Notes: a model not told the origin generated them from the letters alone. Numbered from the stretch's first letter, positions 1 through 8,854 are shown. The stretch is DNA of 64,000 bases from Oceanobacillus iheyensis HTE831 (GCF_000011245.1 NC_004193.1:2706501-2770500); one strand, 5' to 3'. Made by a program: numbers and translations.

Positions 1-580
1 ATGGAGTTGTGAAGGTAGAATCAACGACTAAAGGAATTCCATGTTCATGTGCGATAGAACTTAATGCTTTAATATCAGCTATTTGTAACCCAGGATTTCC
101 AATTGTTTCTGTAAAGACTGCCTTGGTATTCTCGTTAATGGAAGCGGATATTTCTGAGAAGTTTGTACCTTCAACAAATCGAACTGTTACACCAAAGCGT
201 TTAAATGTCTCCGAAAATAGATTATAAGTACCACCATATAACTCATTTGTAGCCACAATTTCATCGCCTACTTTCGCAAGCGTTAATAAAGCAATTGTAA
301 TAGCGGATTGTCCAGAAGAAACTGCAAATGCATCAATACCACCCTCTAATTCAGCTATACGCTTTTCAAGAACACGGTTTGTTGGATTTGCATTACGTGA
401 ATAAATGTAGCCAGCTTCTTGCATTTGAAAAAGAGACGCAGCTTGTTCCGGACTTTCAAAACCATAGGATGTCGTTTGATAAATAGGTACTGCCCTAGCA
501 TTTGTTTCTCCATCAAACTCCTGTCCTCCATGTTGCGCAATCGTATTAAAATTTAATGTTCCGTCAAAATTATTCGTCAA
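1..580 (-). CDS. metY: O-acetylhomoserine sulfhydrylase (MetY), N-terminal part, cut by window edge
   Basis: PLP-dependent enzyme of the Cys/Met metabolism family that makes homocysteine from O-acetylhomoserine and sulfide. About 193 residues are visible; the rest lies beyond base 1. The N-terminus reads as a family-typical TIAQHGGQEFDGETNARAVP stretch, followed by PIYQTTSY, YSRNANPTNRVLE and the SSGQSAI cofactor loop. The start is taken as TTG at 580 because a GGGGGAG Shine-Dalgarno lies 8 bases upstream and an in-frame ATG there is absent. The gene belongs to a SAM riboswitch leader at 2041-2143, from which an insertion sequence now separates it. Assignment as MetY rather than a cystathionine gamma-synthase rests on the N-terminal motif set and is fairly secure. 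Confidence 0.88.
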   Translation of the reverse strand, partial: MTNNFDGTLNFNTIAQHGGQEFDGETNARAVPIYQTTSYGFESPEQAASLFQMQEAGYIYSRNANPTNRVLEKRIAELEGGIDAFAVSSGQSAITIALLTLAKVGDEIVATNELYGGTYNLFSETFKRFGVTVRFVEGTNFSEISASINENTKAVFTETIGNPGLQIADIKALSSIAHEHGIPLVVDSTFTTP

Positions 581-598
581 TCTTTTTTCTCCCCCTTC

Positions 599-606
599 AT
601 TCTATG
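599..606. repeat. Target-site duplication, metY side
   Basis: ATTCTATG, identical to 1973-1980 on the other side of the insertion sequence. It is the left copy of the 8-bp duplication made on insertion. Confidence 0.93.
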
Positions 607-1972
607 GGTTCTAAGTCAAATGTTGGGGTGAGCAATTAGCTCACTCCTATTTATATTAAACCACTTTCTTTTTATATTGATGATGTAATAGTATTCTTGC
701 TCGAAAGCGATCGAATCGCCTAAATCCAAATGCATTTCGTTTTATAACCTTTGTTTGATTGTTGATTCCTTCGATATAACCATTATGTAAATCAAAGGCA
801 AAACTATTCATAATTTCTTTTTGCCAATTATGAAAGGTTTCTTTTGCTTTTAGGAATTCCGGCAGCCCTGCATTTTGCACAAGTTCATAAAACTGATAGA
901 GATACTTTTTAGTATTTTTTAAAGCATTAGGGCCGTTGGCCTTGGCTAGTTGAAACCAGACATTATACGCTTCTTTTAACTCATGGGCGCGTTTTAAATC
1001 TGGTGACATGTGTAAATAGCGATCTAAATACCATTGTTGCTTTTTCGTTAACTTCGATTGCTTTTTATAAAACACATGTCGCATACGTTTACACTTCTTC
1101 CGATCATAATCATGAAACTCTCTCTGTACACGAATTCTCACTCTTTCTAAAGCCCAATATATATATCGTGTAAAATGAAAACGATCGGCGATAACAATGG
1201 GGTGCCCTAATGCCTTATCAACAGCTGCTTTAAAGGATGGACTCATGTCCATGACTACAAATTCTACCTTCTCACCATGCATCCTTAGATAATCCACTAA
1301 TGTATCTTTTTTACGATCTTTTAAAATCTCTAAAGGTTTTCTATTAATCGGATCTGCTATAACCGTTTGATACTTCTCGTTCCCTGCATCCCCTTTATAC
1401 TCATCAATCGCTATCACTTTAGGCAATGCTTGTGTTTCCTTCATCTTCGATGCAGTAATCTCATCAAATCGACGCATAATGGTAGTTGGCGATGTATGAA
1501 AACGTGTCGCCACGTCTCGAAAGCTTTTTCCATGAACAAGCTCTAATGACAATACTTGATTAAACTCAATGGATTGTCTTTTATAACGTTTGACTAAAGG
1601 GTTTCTTTCAAAAAATCGCTTTCCGCAGAAAACGCATTTATATCTTCTCTTTCGGTAAAAAATAATCGTTTGCCTTCCGAATATGCTAGGATGACGGACT
1701 TTCTGCGTACGATAATCATGTACCTTGTTTGTCCACTCTCCACACTGTGGACAACGATGAGAGGTTCTCTCTAACTCCCACCTAATGTAATAAATACCTT
1801 CTCGTACTTCTGTATCTAATATATTTCCTTCTTCCAACCCAGGTAATGTTATGTTAGAATTCAATTGCACGCATCTCCTTTTTGTTTGGTTTAGTGGTTT
1901 AAACAATGATAACAAAAATAGGAGATTGCGTGTTTTTTATTTTTCTTTTACCCCAACAAATATTATAGAGCC
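607..1972 (-). mobile_element. Complete ISL3-family insertion sequence
   Basis: The 1,366-bp element is bounded by imperfect 23-bp inverted repeats (607-629 and 1950-1972, 16 of 23 positions matching, beginning GGTTCT and GGCTCT and both ending TGTTGGGGT). It is flanked by a perfect 8-bp direct repeat ATTCTATG at 599-606 and 1973-1980. GGCTCT-type ends and 8-bp target duplications are established features of the ISL3 family. It carries one intact transposase gene. The perfect target duplication suggests a fairly recent insertion. It landed just downstream of the riboswitch terminator of metY, in the same orientation as metY. Confidence 0.95.
656..1870 (-). CDS. ISL3-family transposase
   Basis: Transposase of the insertion sequence at 607-1972. 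The N-terminus has two zinc-ribbon-like pairs (CPQCGEW and CVFCGKRF), then a helix-turn-helix region (SFRDVATRFHTSPTTIMRRF) and the DDE catalytic domain starting with AIDEYKG and VVMDMSPSFKAAV, with the C-terminal E in NGYIEGINN. The frame is open upstream to 1915 with a TTG. An AAGGAG site places the better start at GTG 1870 or TTG 1864, giving about 404 residues, normal for the family. The gene looks intact. It lies directly downstream of the metY promoter and riboswitch, so it may be transcribed from that promoter. Confidence 0.93.
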   Translation of the reverse strand: MQLNSNITLPGLEEGNILDTEVREGIYYIRWELERTSHRCPQCGEWTNKVHDYRTQKVRHPSIFGRQTIIFYRKRRYKCVFCGKRFFERNPLVKRYKRQSIEFNQVLSLELVHGKSFRDVATRFHTSPTTIMRRFDEITASKMKETQALPKVIAIDEYKGDAGNEKYQTVIADPINRKPLEILKDRKKDTLVDYLRMHGEKVEFVVMDMSPSFKAAVDKALGHPIVIADRFHFTRYIYWALERVRIRVQREFHDYDRKKCKRMRHVFYKKQSKLTKKQQWYLDRYLHMSPDLKRAHELKEAYNVWFQLAKANGPNALKNTKKYLYQFYELVQNAGLPEFLKAKETFHNWQKEIMNSFAFDLHNGYIEGINNQTKVIKRNAFGFRRFDRFRARILLHHQYKKKVV

Positions 1973-1980
1973 ATTCTATG
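1973..1980. repeat. Target-site duplication, riboswitch side
   Basis: ATTCTATG, the right copy of the 8-bp duplication. Immediately beyond it begins the T-run of the riboswitch terminator, so the pre-insertion leader can be read by deleting 607-1980. Confidence 0.93.
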
Positions 1981-1984
1981 TAAC

Positions 1985-2018
1985 AAAAAACTCTATTCCG
2001 TAATAAGAATAGAGTTTT
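1985..2018 (-). terminator. Intrinsic terminator of the SAM riboswitch
   Basis: On the minus strand AAACTCTATTC and GAATAGAGTTT form an 11-bp stem, followed by a run of T. It lies about 25 bases after the aptamer, as expected for the expression platform of an S-box leader that stops transcription when SAM is bound. Confidence 0.92.
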
Positions 2019-2040
2019 AAAGCTAATAAATTATTCTACT

Positions 2041-2143
2041 CTTATCTTTCAAGCAATTTGCTTGATGGAATTGGCACAGTATTCTAATAAGAACCTGTTG
2101 CCGAGGTTTCGTTGGGCCATTTCCCTCCGCCTCTCATGATAAG
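2041..2143 (-). ncRNA. SAM-I riboswitch (S-box) aptamer
   Basis: Minus-strand RNA begins CTTATCATGAGAGGCGGAGG, continues AAATGGCCC, AACGAAACCTCGGCAACAGG and TGCCAATTCC, and closes with TTGAAAGATAAG pairing to the first bases as P1. These are the conserved core elements of the SAM-I class. A promoter precedes it and a terminator follows. It is the leader of metY, represses on SAM binding, and is now followed by an insertion sequence before metY is reached. Confidence 0.96.
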
Positions 2144-2171
2144 AAAAACGTATATAAAGTTGTTGGTAGAA

Positions 2172-2200
2172 TAATAATTCAATATGTAAGAAATGTCAAT
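2172..2200 (-). promoter_or_regulatory. Sigma-A promoter of the metY leader
   Basis: Minus-strand TTGACA (2195-2200) and TATTAT (2172-2177) are separated by exactly 17 bases. The site lies about 30 bases upstream of the aptamer, so it is the natural promoter of the riboswitch transcript. Confidence 0.85.
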
Positions 2201-2274
2201 AAATTTTCTTTGATTTCAGATAAATAAATTAAATCACTTCAAACTTAAATATCCTGCTGCTTACAAATTTTGAT

Positions 2275-2320
2275 AAAAAAAAGAGAGAAAATATTTAATT
2301 AATAATTCCTCTCTTTTTTA
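2275..2320. terminator. Bidirectional terminator
   Basis: AAAAGAGAG and CTCTCTTTTTT flank an AT-rich loop. The T-run exists on both strands. It ends the small secreted-protein gene at 2330-2638 and insulates it from the metY promoter. Confidence 0.75.
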
Positions 2321-2329
2321 TTCTTTTAT

Positions 2330-2638
2330 TTACGAGTGATCTTCACTATGTTCAACCTTTTCTAAAATTGTTTCTACTTTTGTATGTCCATGTATCTCAC
2401 AATAGTAAACAATCGTTCGAATATGATGATAAATTTTACAAGGTCTTGTTTCTTTAATAAAATTTCGACGGTATTCAATATCATGTGTGTCTACATGAAT
2501 CTTTTCCACATGATTTTCGATTTCTTTCCATTGATGTATCGTATTTTTAGGGGTATCCCCTTCTAACGGCTCAGCAAAAGTCTCTATATGGTTAAAACTA
2601 AATATTAATACAAGTGTTAAAATAAGCAACCGTATCAT
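2330..2638 (-). CDS. Small secreted protein of unknown function
   Basis: About 102 residues. Residues 1-22 form a typical signal peptide (MIRLLILTLVLIFSFNHIETFA) with likely cleavage before EPLEG. The mature part is short, charged and His-rich, with two Cys residues (RPCKIYHH and VYYCEIHGH) that could form a disulfide or, with nearby His, bind a metal. A GTG nine bases upstream also opens the frame, but AGGTG is better spaced for the ATG at 2638. I do not recognise the family. The neighbours (dipeptidase upstream, metY leader downstream) give no clear functional hint. Confidence 0.65.
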   Translation of the reverse strand: MIRLLILTLVLIFSFNHIETFAEPLEGDTPKNTIHQWKEIENHVEKIHVDTHDIEYRRNFIKETRPCKIYHHIRTIVYYCEIHGHTKVETILEKVEHSEDHS

Positions 2639-2697
2639 GTATAGCACCTGCCATTCTATTCTTATCTAATGGCTAGTATTGGAAAAAACATAATTTC

Positions 2698-3651
2698 TTA
2701 TACATGAGGTAAATGATTCTTAAAGTTTTGATATATAAACCCTCTTACTAATTCTTCAGAATAATGCTTTTGTAATTCTTCTCGCAAGAATTCATACTTA
2801 GAAGCATCCTCGATTCCTTCAATGAAATAAGAAATACCATCAAAATCCGAACCAAATCCAATGTGTTTCTCTCCACCGAGTGCACATATATGATCGATAT
2901 GATGGAAAAGATCAGATACTCTAGCGGACTCTGCATCTTTTACAAGAAATGGAGGATATAGTGCAAGCTGTATTTGTCCGTTGTGATTAATCAACGCCTC
3001 AATCTGATCATCATATAAATTTCTTGGATGATCGCAAATCGTGCGAACATTCGAATGGGAAGCAAAAGGATATTTTGCACTTTTCATTACATCCCAAAAA
3101 CCTTCTACAGTTAAATGAGATACATCCGTAAAGACCATATGGTTATTATTCATTTCAACAACCGACTTACCTAATTTTGTTAATCCACCACCTCGTAGTT
3201 CCTCTGCCCCGTCGGCACATAGGTTAGCGTGATTCCACGTTAACCCAATAGAAAGAACACCTAGCCGATACAAATGTCTCAATTTCACCAAGTCATTACC
3301 TATTGCTTCTGCTCCCTCTAATGTAAGGACTGCACCAATTTGATTCTCTTCAAGATCATTTAATTCATCCCATTGTTTAATATGTTTTATTTGTGGGAAT
3401 TTCCCGATAATCTCTGAGTAAAACAAATCTATTTGCTCTAAAGCATGCTGCCATTGCTCATTTGTTGGTACATCTGGATGTATGAAAATAGCAAAGAACT
3501 GTACTTGCACACCACCTTGCTGTAACCTTTCTAAGTTTGTATTTAACTCAAGATCATTTTCAAAATTCAACAGTTTTTTTGGTTGTTGAATGCCCCTTTT
3601 TGCCATCTGTAATTTAAGAAGTGCATCACAATGTGTGTCGATAAATCTCAT
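2698..3651 (-). CDS. M19 (renal-type) membrane dipeptidase homologue
   Basis: Zn-dependent dipeptidase of peptidase family M19, 317 residues, probably cytoplasmic because no signal peptide is visible. Metal-ligand motifs appear in order: DTHCD near the N-terminus, the Glu of LTLEGAEAIG, DVSHLTVEGFWDV, ASHSNVR and GSDFDG. A good AAAGGAG site precedes the ATG. The family hydrolyses L-D or L-L dipeptides and some lactams; the substrate cannot be read from sequence. A second, secreted M19 enzyme lies at 56772-58196. Confidence 0.9.
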   Translation of the reverse strand: MRFIDTHCDALLKLQMAKRGIQQPKKLLNFENDLELNTNLERLQQGGVQVQFFAIFIHPDVPTNEQWQHALEQIDLFYSEIIGKFPQIKHIKQWDELNDLEENQIGAVLTLEGAEAIGNDLVKLRHLYRLGVLSIGLTWNHANLCADGAEELRGGGLTKLGKSVVEMNNNHMVFTDVSHLTVEGFWDVMKSAKYPFASHSNVRTICDHPRNLYDDQIEALINHNGQIQLALYPPFLVKDAESARVSDLFHHIDHICALGGEKHIGFGSDFDGISYFIEGIEDASKYEFLREELQKHYSEELVRGFIYQNFKNHLPHV

Positions 3652-3732
3652 TCTTTACACGCTCCTTTACATATACTATACATCATAATACACCTATATT
3701 AATGACATGATATTTTATAAATGTATTCAAGT

Positions 3733-3764
3733 AAAAAACCCGAATTTATTTTCATAAATTCAGG
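3733..3764 (-). terminator. Terminator of the acyl-CoA synthetase gene
   Basis: On the minus strand CCTGAATTTA pairs with TAAATTCGGG across a 6-base loop and is followed by six T. It lies about 20 bases after the stop at 3782. Confidence 0.8.
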
Positions 3765-3781
3765 TGTGGTTTCAATGTATA

Positions 3782-5374
3782 TTAACGTTTTATATCATCC
3801 ATCACGTTTTGTTTTTCTTTCTGTCTTAATTCCACTCTTCGAATTTTACCTGAATTGGTTTTCGGTAATTCGGATACAAATTCTATTTTCCTCGGATATT
3901 TGTATGGAGCTACACTAAGTTTCACATGTTCTTGTAATTCTTTTACTACCGCGTCATTCCCGATGATATCATCCTGTAAAATAATAAATGCTTTTACAAT
4001 ATTTCCTCGTTCATCATCTGGACTTGCTACAACTGCACATTCTTTTACTAAGGAATGCTTAACTAAGGCATCTTCTACTTCAAAAGGACCAATTGTATAC
4101 CCGGAACTAATGATGATATCGTCACTTCTACCTTCAAACCAGAAATATCCATCTTTATCAATTCGTGCTTGGTCGCCAGTGACATAATAATCTCCACGTC
4201 GTGATTTTAGTGTGCGTTCCTCATCTTTATAATATCCCATAAACAAAGCTGGTGTATCAAGAGGTATAGCTATATCTCCTACTACTCCATTATCGACCGG
4301 ATTCCCCTCTTCATCAATAACTTGCACGTTATTACCTGGAGTTGGTTTCCCCATCGATCCTGGTCTCACTTCCATACCTTTTAAAAATCCAAGTAATAAT
4401 GTATTTTCTGTTTGTCCATACCCATCCCGCACGGTTACATTAAAATACTTACGAAAACGTTCAATCACTTCACGATTCAATGGTTCTCCTGCTGATACTG
4501 CACTGTGTAGAGCGTCTAAATGATAATCAGACAGATTCTCCAATTTCGCCATTAAACGGTATTCTGTAGGTGTACAACAAAATACATTAACCTGATGTTT
4601 TTCAAGTATTTCAAGGTACCTGTTCGGATCGAATTTCCCTTGATAAACAAAAGCCGTACCACCTTTATATAATACAGATAGGAATGGACTCCACACCCAT
4701 TTCTGCCATCCAGGAGCAGCTGTTGCCCATACAGTATCTCCTTCTTCTATACTAAGCCAATGTTCAGGAGCTGTTTGCATATGAGCATAGCCCCAGCCAT
4801 GTGTATGCATGACTGCTTTAGGATTGCCCGTTGTTCCTGATGTATAAGGTAAAAAAGCAATATCGTCTTTTTTAGTATAGATCGTCTCTAATTTCGTAGA
4901 AGCTGTTTGTTTCAAGTGATCCAAAGATAACCACTCTGATTTTTCCTGCCCAACAGAAAACTTTATCAAATCGTTAAATTCTTCTACATCTTGGAATTCG
5001 CTGGTGTACGCAGAATAACTAACAACACCTTTTACTTCACCATGCGTAATTCGATATTGTAAATCTTTTGTGCGAAGCATCTCCGAACTAGGAATAATAA
5101 TAACTCCTGTCTTTAGCGCAGCAAGATATATTTCATAGGTTTCCATCAACTTAGGAAGCATTACAAGAATCTTATCACCTTTTGATAACCCGTTTTCCAA
5201 AAAAAGATTTCCTATTTTATTAGCATTATCGAATAATTCTTTGTACGTTATTTGCATGTTTTCACCATGCTCATCTTCCCACTTCACTGCAACTCTCAAG
5301 TTATCTTCTGCATATTTCTCAAACTCATTTACAATATTATACTGTTCTGGTGCATGTAAATTAGATTGGTTCAT
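3782..5374 (-). CDS. Acyl-CoA synthetase, medium-chain (MACS/YtcI-like)
   Basis: AMP-forming enzyme of the ANL superfamily, about 530 residues, which activates a carboxylic acid to its acyl-CoA. The P-loop motif YTSGTTGNPKAVMHTH lies near residue 180, followed by DGYGQTE, the YVTGDQARID hinge and the C-terminal catalytic Lys in PKTNSGKIRR. Spacing and overall length resemble acetyl/medium-chain acyl-CoA synthetases such as B. subtilis YtcI rather than long-chain ligases. ATG 5374 and TTG 5377 are both possible starts after GGAGGG. It is a single gene with its own promoter (5422-5449) and terminator. The true substrate is not determinable here. Confidence 0.87.
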   Translation of the reverse strand: MNQSNLHAPEQYNIVNEFEKYAEDNLRVAVKWEDEHGENMQITYKELFDNANKIGNLFLENGLSKGDKILVMLPKLMETYEIYLAALKTGVIIIPSSEMLRTKDLQYRITHGEVKGVVSYSAYTSEFQDVEEFNDLIKFSVGQEKSEWLSLDHLKQTASTKLETIYTKKDDIAFLPYTSGTTGNPKAVMHTHGWGYAHMQTAPEHWLSIEEGDTVWATAAPGWQKWVWSPFLSVLYKGGTAFVYQGKFDPNRYLEILEKHQVNVFCCTPTEYRLMAKLENLSDYHLDALHSAVSAGEPLNREVIERFRKYFNVTVRDGYGQTENTLLLGFLKGMEVRPGSMGKPTPGNNVQVIDEEGNPVDNGVVGDIAIPLDTPALFMGYYKDEERTLKSRRGDYYVTGDQARIDKDGYFWFEGRSDDIIISSGYTIGPFEVEDALVKHSLVKECAVVASPDDERGNIVKAFIILQDDIIGNDAVVKELQEHVKLSVAPYKYPRKIEFVSELPKTNSGKIRRVELRQKEKQNVMDDIKR

Positions 5375-5413
5375 CAATTATTTTCCCTCCTCAAATTAGG
5401 ACCTACTATTATG

Positions 5414-5449
5414 TTCTGACTATTATATCAGAAACAATTGTTTATTCAA
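5414..5449 (-). promoter_or_regulatory. Acyl-CoA synthetase promoter with embedded palindromes
   Basis: Minus-strand TTGAAT (5444-5449) and TATAAT (5422-5427) have a 16-base spacer. The spacer contains the perfect palindrome AAACAATTGTTT (5432-5443), and a second inverted repeat TTCTGA-N8-TCAGAA (5414-5433) straddles the -10 box. Such placement is typical of repressor operators; the regulator is unknown. Confidence 0.65.
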
Positions 5450-5555
5450 AACGATAATAATATTCTGATTATACATCTTACTTACTAGCTAGAATCGAAT
5501 AACTGGTGTATGATTCGTTATATCAGGGAATAGTAGAACTAAGGGGCGTGAGATC

Positions 5556-6560
5556 GTGCAAGAATTTAATGAAAAAGATTTTGAGCAAGCTTATAATCAA
5601 GAAACTTCCAAAATAAATGATCAGTTAGATAAAGAGATACTATTTGCAATGATAGGTGATGTAAACACAGGGAAATCCTCTACCATAAACCAATTAATTG
5701 GGGATGAAGTAGCAAAGGTTGGAGCGCAACCAGGAGAAACGACTGGAATTGATAAATACATTTATCGAGATAAAATTATCTTTGCAGACACTCCTGGTTT
5801 AGATGATATTAATCATAAAAATTCGGATGAAACCATTTCTTTTTATCAACAAGCGGATGTTGTATTATTTTTCTTAAACGCGGCAGGAACTGTATTTTCT
5901 GATGGAGAACGAAAATCGGTCGAACTAATTGAAAAACACAACAAAAATATTGTATTTGTATTAAATAAAATTGATGCTGCAGACGATATTCCGGCTCTTG
6001 TTCAATATATTAAAAAGCATACGAAAAATCGTTATACTGTCGTACCGATATCATCACGAACAGGTGAGAATATTCATCAATTACGAGATGAAATTTTAAG
6101 TATTCTTAAAAAAAAACAAAAAGAAATTCAGTTCGCACGACTAATAAAAGAAAAATCTGCTACTGCAAATAAGTGGATTTTAGCCGCTTCCGGATCAGCA
6201 ACTGCTGTAGGAGCTGTTCCATTACCAGGTTCTGATTTCGTTCCGCTCACCGGAATACAAGTTGGTCTCATTGTTCGATTAGCAGCTCTTTATGAAAAAC
6301 CTCTATCCAAAAAGAAGGCTAGAGAACTTACCATTGCTACCATTACCGGGAATATTGGTAGAACAATCTTTCGACAGGTTACAAAATTTGTTCCAGGTGC
6401 AGGCTCTGTTATAGGCGGAAGTGTTGCTGGTGGAATGACTTTAGCCTTAGGTTATGCAGTGAAATATGCATATGAAAATAATATCGAACTAAATGCCGAC
6501 ACATTAAAATCTTTATATACGTACTTTCAAGAAAAAGACAAGAAAGCTTCTCGCCAATAG
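5556..6560 (+). CDS. Era-like GTPase with C-terminal DUF697 domain
   Basis: 334 residues. The GTPase domain shows G1 GDVNTGKSS at about residues 34-42, G3 DTPGLDD, G4 NKID and a G5-like ISSRTGE. The C-terminal half contains two hydrophobic, Gly-rich stretches (GSATAVGAVPLPGSDFVPLTGIQ and VPGAGSVIGGSVAGGMTLALG) that match the DUF697 type and probably associate with the membrane. The start is GTG with an upstream AAGGGG. Relatives are often called YcjF- or EngA-like; their cellular role is poorly known. The gene stands alone, followed by its own terminator. Confidence 0.82.
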   Translation: MQEFNEKDFEQAYNQETSKINDQLDKEILFAMIGDVNTGKSSTINQLIGDEVAKVGAQPGETTGIDKYIYRDKIIFADTPGLDDINHKNSDETISFYQQADVVLFFLNAAGTVFSDGERKSVELIEKHNKNIVFVLNKIDAADDIPALVQYIKKHTKNRYTVVPISSRTGENIHQLRDEILSILKKKQKEIQFARLIKEKSATANKWILAASGSATAVGAVPLPGSDFVPLTGIQVGLIVRLAALYEKPLSKKKARELTIATITGNIGRTIFRQVTKFVPGAGSVIGGSVAGGMTLALGYAVKYAYENNIELNADTLKSLYTYFQEKDKKASRQ

Positions 6561-6577
6561 TGACGAGAAGCTTTTTG
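6543..6577 (+). terminator. Terminator overlapping the GTPase stop codon
   Basis: AAGCTTCTCG and CGAGAAGCTTTTT form a strong stem with the stop codon in the loop, so the last codons of the GTPase gene encode the upstream arm. Confidence 0.88.
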
Positions 6578-6652
6578 TTGCGTGCGTCAATTTCATAATA
6601 GCTTTTTGTTAGCGGTTTTGATTTTCATTTACAATCCAGCGTTTTCCGTTCA

Positions 6653-7216
6653 TCACAAATATTCCGATTGTAGTATAGCATACATTTTTAAATCATCTTG
6701 TTTTCCTTTTCGGAACATTGATTTTCGCAGTGTTCCCTCATACGTCATTCCAACCGTTTCCATTAGACGATAAGAAGCAATATTTTCTGGTACACACCTA
6801 GCTTGAATGCGTTCTAATTCCATCTTATTGAAGCCAAAATCAATGATTTTCCTAATTGCTTCGGTACCTATACCTTGCCTCCAAAATTCTCGAGATATTG
6901 CATAGGCTAGTTCTGCACTATGATGTTTTTTATTCCAAATTAAATCAATTGTTCCAATCACCTGATTTGTTTCTTTCCATACAATTGCCCATGGACCAAC
7001 ACCATTTTCCTCATATTGCTTACATGCAAACTGAATAAAATTCTGAGTATCTTGTAACGTCTGATGAGCATCCCAAGTTACATGTGTTGTTAACAATGGA
7101 TCTGATGCGTAAGCAAATATATCCTCTGTATCACTTTCCTCCACTTGCCTTAAGAATAATCGATTCGTGTCTAATCTTGGATATGGTAAAAACAAATCCG
7201 GTATCGGCAATTTCAT
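6653..7216 (-). CDS. GNAT N-acetyltransferase, RimJ/RimL type
   Basis: About 187 residues. It has the features of ribosomal-protein-alanine acetyltransferase-like GNATs: LDTNRLFLRQVEESD at the start, IGTIDLIW, then the acetyl-CoA-binding loop region REFWRQGIGTEAIRKIIDFGF and NIASYRLMETVGM near the end. The start is ambiguous: ATG 7216 lies very close to GGAGG, and TTG 7210 has better spacing. It may acetylate a protein N-terminus or a small amine; the substrate cannot be inferred. It converges on the GTPase gene. Confidence 0.82.
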   Translation of the reverse strand: MKLPIPDLFLPYPRLDTNRLFLRQVEESDTEDIFAYASDPLLTTHVTWDAHQTLQDTQNFIQFACKQYEENGVGPWAIVWKETNQVIGTIDLIWNKKHHSAELAYAISREFWRQGIGTEAIRKIIDFGFNKMELERIQARCVPENIASYRLMETVGMTYEGTLRKSMFRKGKQDDLKMYAILQSEYL

Positions 7217-7306
7217 CCCCTCCAATTAAATAAAAATTATAATTATTATAAGGGAATAAAATTATCATGTCATCAGGAGGAAAAATATTTCTTATTTCCC
7301 CACCTG

Positions 7307-8716
7307 TTATATTTTTCGTTTTAGCATTTCTTTTCCATCATAGGTATATAGCATTTCTTTTTCTTCCAGAACCGTCTCCAAATGAATGGTTCTTCCCCAT
7401 AACTGATAAATATACGGCATTACATGTTCCAAATATTTAATATCTAATTCAATTCCCTCGTATCCATGTACAAGATACAGTTCTCCATTGCGAAGATAGT
7501 CTCCATCCTCTACCGTAATATAAGGAAATCCACCATTTACCCGCATTGAAATAAGTTGATCACGTATTTGCTGATGATCTTTTTCTGTAATTCGATAATC
7601 TCTTCCCTTTTTCTCAAAAAGATACATATCTTCTTGTGCAACAAGATCTTTTGTTAAGTAATTACGAATAAACGAAATATCTGATTCAATTTCTCTAACT
7701 TCAAAGATTTTTTCTCTTCCTCCATTTGGTTTATAACCGTTTTCTATCATTTCTTTTGTAGGGTGGTTATATCGTTCCTCGATGTCTTCAAATATTTTGA
7801 TGCCTAAATAATATGGATTGATGGATGTTCGAGATGGCTGTACTACGCCAGCATTTAACTTAGAGTATTCAATGGTTTCATTCGTTGTTAAATCTAGTTC
7901 TCGCATAATACGTTGATGCCAATAAGATGCCCATCCTTCATTCATGATTTTTGTTTCTAATTGTGGCCAAAAATAAAGCATTTCTTCACGCATCATCGTT
8001 AAGATATCCCGTTGCCATCCTTCCAGTTCACGACTGTATTCTTCAATAAATAATAGAATATCCTTCTCTGGTTGTGGAGGAATTTTCTTCATTTTTTTTC
8101 TTTTCTTTGGTTCTTGTTTTAATCGATCTTCATCTAACTTCCATAAGTCATCATACTCTGATACTTTTGAAAGTGTCGTATCCTCTATATCTTCCTCCTC
8201 AGTTTGAGGTAATTTTGATCGAACGATAGACGGGTCAATATGCTCTTGAATTGATAATACAGCATCGAGAAAACTTTCCACTTCATCCTTTCCATACACC
8301 ATTTCATAATGAGCAATTCTTTCTGCCGTAGCAGTCATACTCTCCACCATATCACGACGCGTATTTGAAAAACGAACATTATTTTTAAAGAAATCACAAT
8401 GCGCGAGCACATGTGCAATAATTAATTTATTTTGCACCAAACTATTTGTATCCAATAAAAATGCATAGCATGGGTCTGAATTAATGACTAATTCATATAT
8501 TTGGCTCAATCCTAAATCATACTGAAGTTTCATTTTATGGAATTGTTTTCCAAAACTCCAATGGGTAAACCTTGTAGGCATCCCATATGCACCGAATGTA
8601 TAGATAATATCCGCTGGGCAAATCTCATATCGCATTGGATAAAAATCAAGTCCAAATCCCTTTGCCACTTCCGTAATTTCGTCAATTGCATATGATAATT
8701 CTTTAGTCTGATCCAA
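7307..8716 (-). CDS. spoVR: SpoVR family sporulation protein
   Basis: About 469 residues, the usual length of stage V sporulation protein R, which is involved in spore cortex formation in B. subtilis. The N-terminal region has the conserved [28 protein letters not shown] and [10 protein letters not shown] segments, then [17 protein letters not shown] 8716 is chosen because GGAGG lies 8 bases upstream; the frame is open upstream through that site. Its usual partners yhbH (next upstream, 8900-10072) and prkA (14201-16096) are both in the window. A sigma-E-like promoter lies at 8747-8775. Confidence 0.92.
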   Translation of the reverse strand: MDQTKELSYAIDEITEVAKGFGLDFYPMRYEICPADIIYTFGAYGMPTRFTHWSFGKQFHKMKLQYDLGLSQIYELVINSDPCYAFLLDTNSLVQNKLIIAHVLAHCDFFKNNVRFSNTRRDMVESMTATAERIAHYEMVYGKDEVESFLDAVLSIQEHIDPSIVRSKLPQTEEEDIEDTTLSKVSEYDDLWKLDEDRLKQEPKKRKKMKKIPPQPEKDILLFIEEYSRELEGWQRDILTMMREEMLYFWPQLETKIMNEGWASYWHQRIMRELDLTTNETIEYSKLNAGVVQPSRTSINPYYLGIKIFEDIEERYNHPTKEMIENGYKPNGGREKIFEVREIESDISFIRNYLTKDLVAQEDMYLFEKKGRDYRITEKDHQQIRDQLISMRVNGGFPYITVEDGDYLRNGELYLVHGYEGIELDIKYLEHVMPYIYQLWGRTIHLETVLEEKEMLYTYDGKEMLKRKI

Positions 8717-8746
8717 CAAATACCCCTCCCTCAATCACTTATTAAT

Positions 8747-8775
8747 AGTCTATGATACGGAGTTAAAAAATTTAC
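8747..8775 (-). promoter_or_regulatory. Putative sigma-E promoter of spoVR
   Basis: Minus-strand GTAAATT (8769-8775), 14-base spacer, CATAGACT (8747-8754). This resembles the sigma-E consensus KMATATT-N14-CATACANT. The prediction gains weight from the matching sites before yhbH and prkA. Confidence 0.45.
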
Positions 8776-8854
8776 GTAGATTTGTGAGAGTTTTAAAATT
8801 GATAACACTTTTAAAACAAATATTCTACTCTTACATTCCCATAAATAAAATACG

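Noticed and set aside
9..227. Open plus-strand frame of 72 codons
   Set aside because: It is the antisense shadow of the metY coding sequence, whose minus-strand frame has clear family motifs.
607..1972. Composite transposon or genomic island around the IS
   Set aside because: Only one IS copy with its own 8-bp duplication is present; no second copy or cargo genes lie within the window.
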